Of a DNA stretch of 11,153 nucleotides, positions 4,881-11,153 are shown in pieces. Location: positions 1 to 11,153 of the forward strand of contig CAZDHT010000184.1 of NCBI GenBank assembly GCA_964505325.1, in the 5' to 3' direction. Each line of letters starts with the position of its first letter. The stretch's first letter is position 1. The notes beneath the pieces were generated by a model. The model had not been told where the DNA came from and searched no databases. It saw only the letters and a program-made list of their open reading frames with translations. Origin of the DNA: CAZDHT01 sp964505325 (lineage in GTDB: Bacteria; Planctomycetota; PUPC01). A program made the translations under genes and the position numbers.

Positions 4881-6537
4881 GCTTCAGCCCCGCGTCCCCG
4901 GTCTGCCGGATCTGCCCCAGGAACCCAAAGAGCGCCTCGCCGATGAACTGCCGCAGATCAACTTCCTTGCTTTGGCGCCATTGCACTTCGACGACCCCGG
5001 CATAGGCCGTCACGCACGCGCTGTGAAACCAATCCCTGAACTCCTCTCCGGCCGCGGGGAAGGCGCTCTCCACCAGTTGCCCGGTGCGAACGAATCCCAG
5101 CCAACTGTTCTGTCCGGGCAGCAGCGCGTTGGTCTGACGGTACGCGGCAAGGTCACTCAGAGCTTTCACTTCCCCCCGCGCGGCGATCACCTTCTCGATC
5201 GTCTCCCGCCGGCGCGCGATGAAGAGACACTCGTCGACCACGGACCAGACCAGATCATCGTCACTCACATAAATGGTCGCGCCGAGACGGGCATAAGAGG
5301 TACTGTTCTTGGCGCGCCGCGCTTTCTTGAACCCGTCACTGGCTATGACCTGATTCATGAGCTCTTCGGCCTTCATCGGATCTCTCACCTTGGCACACAG
5401 GCACAGCGCGCCCATGCCGAACTCGCCGTCCAGGAAGACACCCGCCTCCTTGACAAGCGACGCGGCCTGGTCGAACGACACGTTGAACGCCTTCTCCGCC
5501 TCCCTGATTTTCCGGTCGTACGCCGCCTTGTTGGGGATCTGACCCGTTTTCATCAGAACGTCGGCCGCCAGCGCGGTCGCCCCGCGCCAAGTGTCCTGCC
5601 CGTTACCGACGCTCGCAGTCAGGAACGCCACGGTGCTGCGGGGCAGGTAGCGCGGAATGCTCTTGTCTCTGTCCGGCTGTGCCAGCAACCGGAAGACCGG
5701 GCTGTCGAGACTCATCAACAGTCTCACGGCGCCCTTGGCAAAGGCATAGCCGGTGGTGAACGAGAGGTACTTGATGCCCGCCAGGTCCAGCAGCAGGGCG
5801 CGCGGAAGCTGCCCGTGTGCGTCTTTCGGCATGGCGTTCTTGAAGCTTCGCAAGAGAACGGGCAGCGCGACGTAGAGTTCCACGTCACCGGGGAGCTGGC
5901 CGGTCCGCATCGCCCGGAAATCCTTCTGGTCCGCGAGCGAATCGTCGCGNNNNNNNNNNTCCTGCAGCGCGTCCAACACGCCTTCCAGCAGGGTCCGATC
6001 GGTGGACAGGATCACTCTCGCTTCAGTCTGCGCGATGGAGAAGGATACTCCGAGCGCCGCCCTTAGTGGCAGAATGTCCAGCTTCTGGACCTGGATGCCG
6101 GCGTACTCCCCGCCCGGCTGGAGCTGCGTCATCAGGGAGGGCGGCAAGAGCTCGTCCAGAGGGGTGGGCCCTTCCAGTTCAGCGATTGCCAGCAGGCCGA
6201 TATGCTCGCCGTCCTGGTGTGCCCTGACACCGTGAAAGCTCACGTGGAGCGAGCGGATCTTTCTAGCCGCGTCTTCACCCGTCTGCACGGGGCCCACTTT
6301 CCCCGGCCGGGTTGTGCCTCCCGCGCGGCCCTCGTCAGGGGCGCCTTCTTCAAGCTTGGCGAAGAGCTTCGAGACGTTGGACAGCTTGAGGTAGACCTGC
6401 GTATCGCCGGGCAGGAGCTCGGCCACGTCGAACGTGGCGGAAAAGGAAGGCGGCGCGGGCAGGAAGAGCACCGCCGCGGTCACCGCCAGCACGACCAGAA
6501 TCGTCCCGACTACGACGCAGATGACTGCTCGACTCAT
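4870..6537 (-). CDS. Membrane-anchored DUF3352-like protein, paralog C (lacks the pseudopilin-like end)
   Basis: 555 aa, function unknown. An N-terminal hydrophobic helix (about 4-27) is a signal anchor or signal peptide, so the body is extracytoplasmic. The body opens with ELLPGDTQVYLKLSNVSKLF, the 'LP-x-D-T' opening of DUF3352-like proteins, and shares with the two upstream paralogs the blocks KIRSLHVSFHG, LEGVLDAL...DSLAD, ELYVALPVLL, LLAQP...YLPRSTVAFLTASVGNG and VWSVVDECLFIARRRETIEKVI. It ends about 25 residues into the segment that continues for some 130 more residues in the paralogs (last aligned part FLGQIRQ...). Translation starts at ATG 6537 with GGGAGA 7-8 bases before it; the TTG further upstream would sit outside that signal. 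A TATATT box at 6563-6568 (minus sense) is a weak possible -10. A 10-N assembly gap lies inside. The 3' end overlaps the flgM-like gene by 11 bases. Confidence 0.85.
   Translation of the reverse strand: MSRAVICVVVGTILVVLAVTAAVLFLPAPPSFSATFDVAELLPGDTQVYLKLSNVSKLFAKLEEGAPDEGRAGGTTRPGKVGPVQTGEDAARKIRSLHVSFHGVRAHQDGEHIGLLAIAELEGPTPLDELLPPSLMTQLQPGGEYAGIQVQKLDILPLRAALGVSFSIAQTEARVILSTDRTLLEGVLDALQXXXXRDDSLADQKDFRAMRTGQLPGDVELYVALPVLLRSFKNAMPKDAHGQLPRALLLDLAGIKYLSFTTGYAFAKGAVRLLMSLDSPVFRLLAQPDRDKSIPRYLPRSTVAFLTASVGNGQDTWRGATALAADVLMKTGQIPNKAAYDRKIREAEKAFNVSFDQAASLVKEAGVFLDGEFGMGALCLCAKVRDPMKAEELMNQVIASDGFKKARRAKNSTSYARLGATIYVSDDDLVWSVVDECLFIARRRETIEKVIAARGEVKALSDLAAYRQTNALLPGQNSWLGFVRTGQLVESAFPAAGEEFRDWFHSACVTAYAGVVEVQWRQSKEVDLRQFIGEALFGFLGQIRQTGDAGLKLNR
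5950..5959. other. Assembly gap of 10 Ns inside paralog C
   Basis: Ten undetermined bases fall in the conserved LDAL-(K-G-R-K)-SLAD block. Both sides stay in the same frame with 10 Ns, but aligning to the paralogs suggests the true insert may be one codon shorter (7 bases) and encode something like KGR. The protein sequence here should not be trusted. Confidence 0.95.
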
Positions 6538-6663
6538 GGTTCGGTCTCCCAGATCCCGAATCAATATAGACTAGCATAGATGACGGGATGGGGGCAGTTT
6601 TAATCGGTCTCAATCCGCGCAGCCCACGCCGGGCGCTTTCCTATTCGCCTTCGCCGTCCGCGG

Positions 6664-8745
6664 CTACTTCTTCGGCTGGTTCTCCTTGATGAACTTCGCC
6701 ACCGTCTTCATGTACGTCTGAAACCTTTTCGGCGGGCAGTACTCGACGTGGCTGTCGAAGAAGACGACGTTGCGCCCGCCGTCCCTGTAGAACGACCGCT
6801 TCTCCCACGCGAGGGGCAGAGATCCTGCTGGCGTCATCGCCTCCGTCAACTGATAGCCCACGCGGTCCAGAATGCACTCGTAGTCGCTGGCAAACTTGCC
6901 GAGCACGACTTTTGACTCGTTGGTCGGATGCAGGAACGCCTTAAGGTCACCAATGACTTTGTTGTCGTGCAGGGCCTTCAGCGACGGCGGCCACTTGTGG
7001 GTCTCGCCAAACTTGAGCAGCCATATGTTGGTCGCCTGTGCGATCCCTTTGAGCCTGCTGGCGCTCCTCACCTTCATCGCCTCGTCGCGCGACTTCTGCA
7101 CCGCAGACAGGACGCCCCCTTTGAACACCTGCACCGGATTCAAGCCCTTGCTCTGCGCCCAGCGCAGCTCGACCACCTCGTCCTGCGCTCGCAGGCAGAC
7201 GCCGTGCGAGAGACCCTTGAGAATCGCCTGGAGCGCAGGCGGCATGTTCCGGAAATCGCGCGGGAGCGCCTGCCTCACGAACCGCTCGGTGTCGAAGTAG
7301 AAGAACACACTGCTCTGTGCCGGCCAGCGGGCGTTCACCTTGCGGTATCCGTCGCTCGCCGCCAGTGACTTGCCCTGCCCCGCCACACCGATCTTGCTCA
7401 GCCGCGCCGCGGTGATCACGTTCTCGAGGGTCTCCTTGCGGGGCGCGATGAACAGGTAATTGTCCATGAACGCCCAGATGAATTCCCTTCCGCTGACGTT
7501 GACGGTCACCCCGAGGTGCTGATACGACTTCGTGCCCTCGGAGCGGGCCTCTCGTCTGAACCCGGCACCGCTGACGAGCTGCCGCATCACTTCGCCGGCC
7601 TTCTTGACGTCGGTCACCTTTCCGAACAGGCAGACGTTGTCGTCGTCGAAGTCCTTATCGAAGAAGAAGCCCAGCTCCGCCAGCAGCGACGCGGCAGTTT
7701 CGAACGAGATGCCGACCTCCTTCTGCGCGTCCGCCAGCTCCTCGTGGAATTCCTGCCGCCTGTGCACCGCCCGTGTCGAAACCAGGACCCCAGAGGCGTG
7801 TCGGTACACCCGTTCCAGCGTTTCGCGTCCATTGCCCACGTTCGCGGTCAGGCACAGGACGGCGCTCCCCGGGATGTAAGCCGGGGCCGTTCTCGCCTTC
7901 GCGGGTTGGGCGAGGAGCTTCCACGCCAGGCTGTCCGGGTCCATCAGCAGACGGATGGTCCCCGCCGGAGTCGAGTAACGGACCGCGCAAGAGGCCGCTT
8001 CGACGCCGTCCAGGCCGAACAACTTCACGCCGGCGCGGAACTCGCGCCGGTCGTGACGGCTGTCCATGGTCGATTCGATCGTATGCAGCAGATCGGGCAT
8101 GGACACGTACAGCTCGGCATCGCTCCCTTTGTGTTCGCGCCGCAGGCGCCGAAACGCAGGCTGATCCGCCAGCGACCTCTTCCTTCCCTTCGTCAACGCG
8201 TCCAGCACGCCCTCGAGGCGCGCCCGGTCCGACGCGACGATCACCTTCCCCTTCAGGCTGGCGAAGTAGAACGGAATGCGTTCCCGTCGGCGGTCGCTCG
8301 TGTCGAGCAGGTACGTCTGGGTGCCGCGATATGCCGGGCCGGCGCGAAGCAGCCGCATCAGGAGCGGCGGCAGGAGATCACTGAGGCCCGTTGGCTCGCC
8401 AACGTCGGCAATGAGCACCATGTCGAGGTCAACGTAGTCGCGGTGGACCGTCAGGCGGTGAAGGCTGAGGTGCACGGCGCGGATCTGCGCCAGCATCTTC
8501 TCCGACGCTTTCACGGTCAGCTCGTCCAGAAGGCCGAGCCCAGTGGTGAACCCGAGCAGCGGCTCCCTCTTGTCCTCATCCCTCAGACCGTCCAACAGCC
8601 GAGGGAAGTTCGACAGCCTGAGGTAGGCAATGGTGCGTGGCGGCAGGATAGCTGCGACGTCGGCCTCACCCGCGGCACATACGACAGGCCCGAGCAGCAA
8701 GGCGCCAAGTATTCCGGCCGGTGCCAGGATCGAGTGTGGTCTCAT
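6664..8745 (-). CDS. Exported DUF3352-like protein with pseudopilin-type C-terminal segment, paralog B
   Basis: 693 aa, function unknown. The N-terminus MRPHSILAPAGILGALLLG is a Sec signal peptide with a likely cleavage after VVCA or VVCAA (about 24-25), placing the protein in the periplasm. The DUF3352-like body starts at ILPPRTIAYLRLSNF and carries the blocks shared with both neighbours (IRAVHLSLH, LEGVLDALTKGRKRSLAD, AELYVSMPDLL, YIPGSAVLCLTANVGNG, DNYLFIAPRKETLENVI). The last ~155 residues resemble a headless pseudopilin: VRSASRLKGIAQATNIWLLK, WPPSL, HPTN, FASDYE, then NVVFFDSHVEY, where the usual DG-H is DS-H. The ATG at 8745 is chosen because GGGAGG lies 7 bases upstream. A longer frame to 8820 only translates the intergenic repeat (MWGRHSCLP...) and is rejected. 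Second gene of the tandem, 136 bases after paralog A. Confidence 0.88.
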   Translation of the reverse strand: MRPHSILAPAGILGALLLGPVVCAAGEADVAAILPPRTIAYLRLSNFPRLLDGLRDEDKREPLLGFTTGLGLLDELTVKASEKMLAQIRAVHLSLHRLTVHRDYVDLDMVLIADVGEPTGLSDLLPPLLMRLLRAGPAYRGTQTYLLDTSDRRRERIPFYFASLKGKVIVASDRARLEGVLDALTKGRKRSLADQPAFRRLRREHKGSDAELYVSMPDLLHTIESTMDSRHDRREFRAGVKLFGLDGVEAASCAVRYSTPAGTIRLLMDPDSLAWKLLAQPAKARTAPAYIPGSAVLCLTANVGNGRETLERVYRHASGVLVSTRAVHRRQEFHEELADAQKEVGISFETAASLLAELGFFFDKDFDDDNVCLFGKVTDVKKAGEVMRQLVSGAGFRREARSEGTKSYQHLGVTVNVSGREFIWAFMDNYLFIAPRKETLENVITAARLSKIGVAGQGKSLAASDGYRKVNARWPAQSSVFFYFDTERFVRQALPRDFRNMPPALQAILKGLSHGVCLRAQDEVVELRWAQSKGLNPVQVFKGGVLSAVQKSRDEAMKVRSASRLKGIAQATNIWLLKFGETHKWPPSLKALHDNKVIGDLKAFLHPTNESKVVLGKFASDYECILDRVGYQLTEAMTPAGSLPLAWEKRSFYRDGGRNVVFFDSHVEYCPPKRFQTYMKTVAKFIKENQPKK

Positions 8746-8766
8746 CCTTCCGCCTCCCAATGGACG

Positions 8767-8818
8767 GTGGGGCGGACATTCTTGTCCGCCATCTGGCAGG
8801 CAGGAATGCCTGCCCCAC
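8767..8818. repeat. Three-armed (cloverleaf) intergenic inverted repeat, REP-like
   Basis: Outer arms GTGGGGC (8767-8773) and GCCCCAC (8812-8818) are perfect complements. Inside are two perfect 8-bp hairpins with 4-base loops: GGCGGACA/TGTCCGCC (8771-8790) and GGCAGGCA/TGCCTGCC (8795-8814). The whole element can fold as a three-way junction on either strand. It lies between paralogs A and B, just before the Shine-Dalgarno of B. From memory, closely similar elements are scattered in intergenic regions of Planctomycetota and related genomes; copy number here cannot be checked. It may also act as a partial terminator or mRNA stabiliser. Confidence 0.8.
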
Positions 8819-8881
8819 ACGGGTTCCGTTACAGATCTCAGATTGACCTCGAAGTAGCCAATCCGAACGCCCCGCAGCAGC

Positions 8882-10933
8882 TTACTTCGGCTTGTTCTTT
8901 TTGATGAAGGCGTCGACCTGCTTCATAAGCTGCTGGAACCGGCGTTCGGTCAGGAACTCGACGTGGCCGTCGAAGAAGGCGACATTGCGGCCATCAGGAA
9001 AGAACTGCCGCTTCTCCCACGCCAGCGGGAGCGATGATACCGGCGTCATCGACTCCGTCAGCTTGTAGCCGGCGCGGTCCAGGACGCTCTCGTAGTCGCT
9101 GGCGAATCCACCCGGCACGGGCTTGGACGGGTTGGTCGGGTGCCGGAATACCCTAAGCTCCTCGATGACCTTCTTGTCGTACAGCGACTTCAGCGAGGGC
9201 GGCCACTGCGAGTTGTCGCCAAACTTCATCATCCACATGTTGGCCGCCATTGCGATCTGTTTAAGGTTGCTGGCGCTCTTGACCTTAGTGGCCTCCTTGC
9301 GGGCCTTCCCCAGGGCCGGGAGCAGCATGCCCGACAGCATGTTTATGCCGCTCATTTCCTTGCCATCTTTGGTGGTCTGCGCCATTTCGACCCGGACCAC
9401 GCCGTCGTCCGCCCCAAGCGACATGCCGAACGCCGCGCCTTTCAGCACCTCGACCGCCTGCGGCGGCATGGGGCCTGCCGCGCTCAGCGCCCCCTGGAGG
9501 TCCGCGTACCAGAGCAGCGTGTTCGCGTCCGGCAGCCGTTTAGCCATCTGCTGGTAGCTTGCGTGCTTGGCCAGCGTGTTCCCCTGCTTCTGGGCCGTGA
9601 TCGCCTTCTCGATCATCTTCCGTTTGGGAGCAATGAAGAGGGCGTTGTCGACAATTGCCCACACAAAGTCAGACGCGCTCTGGTGAACCATCACGTCCAA
9701 GTGCTTCTCCGACTTGCCCCCTCGTGCGCGAAACATCCCCTTGAATCCGTCGCTCTTCACGAACTTCTGCATCGTCGCCTCGGCCTTCCCGGCGTCGTTC
9801 ACCACGGCGAACAGGCAGGGCGCGCTCAGGCCGAGTTCCCGGTCCATGAACACCCCGACCTCCGTCAGCAGCGACGCCGCCTCGGCGAAGTCGATCCCCA
9901 GCGCCTGCTGCATCTGCTGCATGCCCTTCACGTATTCGTCCTTGGCCCGGGTTTCTCCCAGAGCAACCATGGTCTCGGCCACCTGGTTGTTGAGCCGCTG
10001 CCAGGTGTCCTTGCCGTCGCCGATGCTCGCCGCAACGAACATCACGGTGCTGTTCGGAAGGTAGTCCAGAGCTTTCTTGGCCGTCTGCGGCTGGGCGAGG
10101 AGTTGATAGACCGGACTCTCGGGGTCCATCAGCGCCCTGACGGAACTGGAGCCGGCACTGTCCCCGGCGATGACCAAGCCCTTCACGTGCTCGAGCCCGA
10201 GCGCTTTGATCGCCGCCTGCATCTCGCGGCCGCCGCCGCCGGGTATGAGACCTTGCACGGTCTTGAGCAGGCCGGGCAGCGCGACGTAGAGTTCGCCGTC
10301 TCGCCCCTTCAGGCCGCGCGTCAGCTTCCGGTAGGTCTCGTCGTCCGCCAGCGAATCCTTCCGCCCTTTGTCGAGCGCGTCGAGCACACCCTCGAGAAGC
10401 TGCTTGTCGGGCGAAACGACGACGTACTTGCCGCGGCTGGCGACACGCACCGAGGCGCCGGGCATGGGCAGCGCGCACGCGTGCAACTCAGCGCCCGCGT
10501 ATTCGCCTTCCCGCTTGAGCGCGCCCATCAGCTCCGCCGGCAACAGGTCCTTGAGCGGAGTGGCCTCGGTGAGCCGGACGATAAGGACCAAGCCGACGTT
10601 TGGGCCCTTGTCGCTCATCGCCACGCCGTGAAAGCTGACATGCAGCGAGCTGATCTTCCGGGCCATCTTGATGTACTTGTCCATCTCCGCCGTGCCGGCC
10701 GGGCCCGCCATCGACGAGACCTGCTTCTTCGCTTCGCTCTTCTCGAAGTCGTCGATAAGCTTGGGCACATTGGCCACGGTCAGGAAGAGCTTCGAGTCCG
10801 CCGGGAGCAGCTTGGCCGCTCCCGCCCCGGGTGAAGACGGCCCCGGCGAGCACGACGGCGCGAGCACCACCACCGCAGCCGTCATCAACACGACCCCTGC
10901 CAACGCCAGCACATTCATCCGCTTCCTACTCAT
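8882..10933 (-). CDS. Exported DUF3352-like protein with pseudopilin-type C-terminal segment, paralog A
   Basis: 683 aa, function unknown. The N-terminus has a basic start and a hydrophobic stretch (7-25) ending in VLAPSCS; Cys28 in a weak lipobox could be lipidated, otherwise it is an ordinary signal peptide. The body begins KLLPADSKLFLTVANVPKLI (41-60), a DUF3352-like opening, and shares all blocks with paralogs B and C (KISSLHVSFHGV, LEGVLDALDKGRKDSLAD, GELYVALPGLL, YLPNSTVMFVAASIGDG, DNALFIAPKRKMIEKAI). From about residue 528 comes a pseudopilin-like part: MLSGMLLPALGKARKEA, resembling the C-terminal half of the pseudopilin helix, then SNLKQIAMAANMW, WPPSL, HPTN, FASDYE and NVAFFDGHVEFL, akin to the H-x9-DG processing-associated motif but without its His. 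The ATG at 10933 has GAGGAGG 7 bases upstream. First gene of the tandem, behind the promoter at 11026-11054. Confidence 0.9.
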   Translation of the reverse strand: MSRKRMNVLALAGVVLMTAAVVVLAPSCSPGPSSPGAGAAKLLPADSKLFLTVANVPKLIDDFEKSEAKKQVSSMAGPAGTAEMDKYIKMARKISSLHVSFHGVAMSDKGPNVGLVLIVRLTEATPLKDLLPAELMGALKREGEYAGAELHACALPMPGASVRVASRGKYVVVSPDKQLLEGVLDALDKGRKDSLADDETYRKLTRGLKGRDGELYVALPGLLKTVQGLIPGGGGREMQAAIKALGLEHVKGLVIAGDSAGSSSVRALMDPESPVYQLLAQPQTAKKALDYLPNSTVMFVAASIGDGKDTWQRLNNQVAETMVALGETRAKDEYVKGMQQMQQALGIDFAEAASLLTEVGVFMDRELGLSAPCLFAVVNDAGKAEATMQKFVKSDGFKGMFRARGGKSEKHLDVMVHQSASDFVWAIVDNALFIAPKRKMIEKAITAQKQGNTLAKHASYQQMAKRLPDANTLLWYADLQGALSAAGPMPPQAVEVLKGAAFGMSLGADDGVVRVEMAQTTKDGKEMSGINMLSGMLLPALGKARKEATKVKSASNLKQIAMAANMWMMKFGDNSQWPPSLKSLYDKKVIEELRVFRHPTNPSKPVPGGFASDYESVLDRAGYKLTESMTPVSSLPLAWEKRQFFPDGRNVAFFDGHVEFLTERRFQQLMKQVDAFIKKNKPK

Positions 10934-11025
10934 TTCTCGGCCTCCTCACCCAATTCCTCGATACGAAGCATGCAAAAAGACCGCAGAGACAATCTCGGCC
11001 TCCAGGTTCTTGGTGGTTCGGCCCT

Positions 11026-11054
11026 ATATTACCTGTCTCGCCTGACTGTGTCAA
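11026..11054 (-). promoter_or_regulatory. Sigma-70 type promoter of the paralog tandem
   Basis: On the minus strand, TTGACA (11049-11054) and TAATAT (11026-11031) are separated by exactly 17 bases. Transcription would begin near 11019, giving a leader of about 85 bases before the ATG of paralog A at 10933. The -35 is a perfect match; the -10 matches 4 of 6 with the key A and final T kept. Confidence 0.6.
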
Positions 11055-11107
11055 ACAAAAGGATTACCGAAAAGATCAGAGGGGTGGCGCGAACGGGTGC
11101 GGGGGCC

Positions 11108-11113
11108 TATAAT
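11108..11113 (+). promoter_or_regulatory. -10 box of a divergent + strand promoter
   Basis: A perfect TATAAT at 11108-11113 lies 27 bases before a GTG with a good Shine-Dalgarno. No good -35 is seen 16-18 bases upstream (TGGCGC at 11085-11090), so this is weak unless an activator helps. Confidence 0.4.
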
Positions 11114-11140
11114 GCCTCGGCGTTCTACGGGAGACACGTT

Positions 11141-11153
11141 GTGACCTTCACTC
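11141..11153 (+). CDS. Start of a + strand gene cut by the window edge
   Basis: GTG at 11141 is preceded by GGGAGA (11129-11134) at 6 bases and by a TATAAT box. Only four codons (reading M/V-T-F-T) are inside the window, so the product cannot be named. The arrangement would be divergent to the paralog tandem. Confidence 0.35.

Noticed and set aside
4780..6066. Long + strand open frame (428 aa) opposite paralog C
   Set aside because: It lies antisense to a gene with family blocks shared by two paralogs and a signal anchor. It runs through the N gap and is rich in His, Arg and Gln, typical of a shadow frame in GC-rich DNA.
6538..6663. Terminator or separate small gene between paralogs B and C
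   Set aside because: Only a bulged GCGC/GCGC stem without a T-run and a weak TATATT box are visible; not enough for a separate entry.
8746..8820. 25-residue N-terminal extension of paralog B
   Set aside because: It only translates the cloverleaf repeat and the Shine-Dalgarno region. The ATG at 8745 has a good Shine-Dalgarno and begins a signal peptide.
7516..8904. Long + strand open frame (462 aa) opposite paralog B
   Set aside because: Same reason. Its end also translates the intergenic repeat, giving the 'VGRTFLSAIWQAGMPAPHG' type spurious peptide.
9140..10834. Long + strand open frame (564 aa) opposite paralog A
   Set aside because: Antisense shadow of a conserved gene; no recognisable domain, His/Arg/Leu-rich composition, no ribosome binding site of note.

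Overview
The window is about 11.1 kb of GC-rich bacterial DNA. Two things suggest a Planctomycetota-like organism, or a nearby phylum such as Verrucomicrobiota or Hydrogenedentota. One is that two periplasmic paralogs end in a pseudopilin-type segment of the kind expanded in those phyla. The other is an intergenic cloverleaf repeat whose translation gives the 'GRHSCLP' type spurious peptide I associate with their annotations. A run of 10 Ns at 5950-5959 and an unclear left edge point to a draft, possibly metagenomic, assembly. The taxonomic call is an inference.

Left part (about 1-1163): a PLP-dependent class I aminotransferase on the + strand. Its start is unclear because no ATG, GTG or TTG precedes the conserved N-terminal segment. 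A 358-base intergenic stretch follows. It holds a perfect 10-bp hairpin, short repeats near 1363-1399 and a good sigma-54 type (-24/-12) promoter at 1441-1456.

Middle (1522-4880, + strand): a tight flagellar regulatory cluster. In order it encodes a STAS anti-anti-sigma-like protein, a FlgN-like chaperone, an NtrC-type response regulator with degenerate AAA+ motifs, the flagellar sigma factor FliA (sigma-28) and a small FlgM-like anti-sigma factor. The first four genes are packed with gaps of 2-4 bases or an overlap, so they are probably one transcript from the sigma-54 promoter. The flgM-like gene has its own near-consensus sigma-28 promoter at 4562-4588, the expected autoregulatory arrangement in which FliA drives its own inhibitor. 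The odd parts are the regulator, whose Walker A, GAFTGA, Walker B and sensor II motifs are all altered, and the STAS protein, which has Tyr in place of the usual phosphorylatable Ser. No flagellar structural gene is in the window.

Right part (4870-10933, - strand): three tandem paralogs of exported or membrane-anchored proteins of unknown function (DUF3352-like body). They are read leftward from a TTGACA-17-TAATAT promoter near 11.04 kb. The first two end in a segment resembling the C-terminal half of a pseudopilin helix plus a 'NLKQI...WPPSL...DGHV' globular part. The third stops just inside that segment and its end overlaps the end of the flgM-like gene tail to tail. A three-armed inverted repeat lies between the first and second paralogs. 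At the right edge a TATAAT box, a Shine-Dalgarno sequence and a GTG suggest the beginning of a divergent + strand gene.
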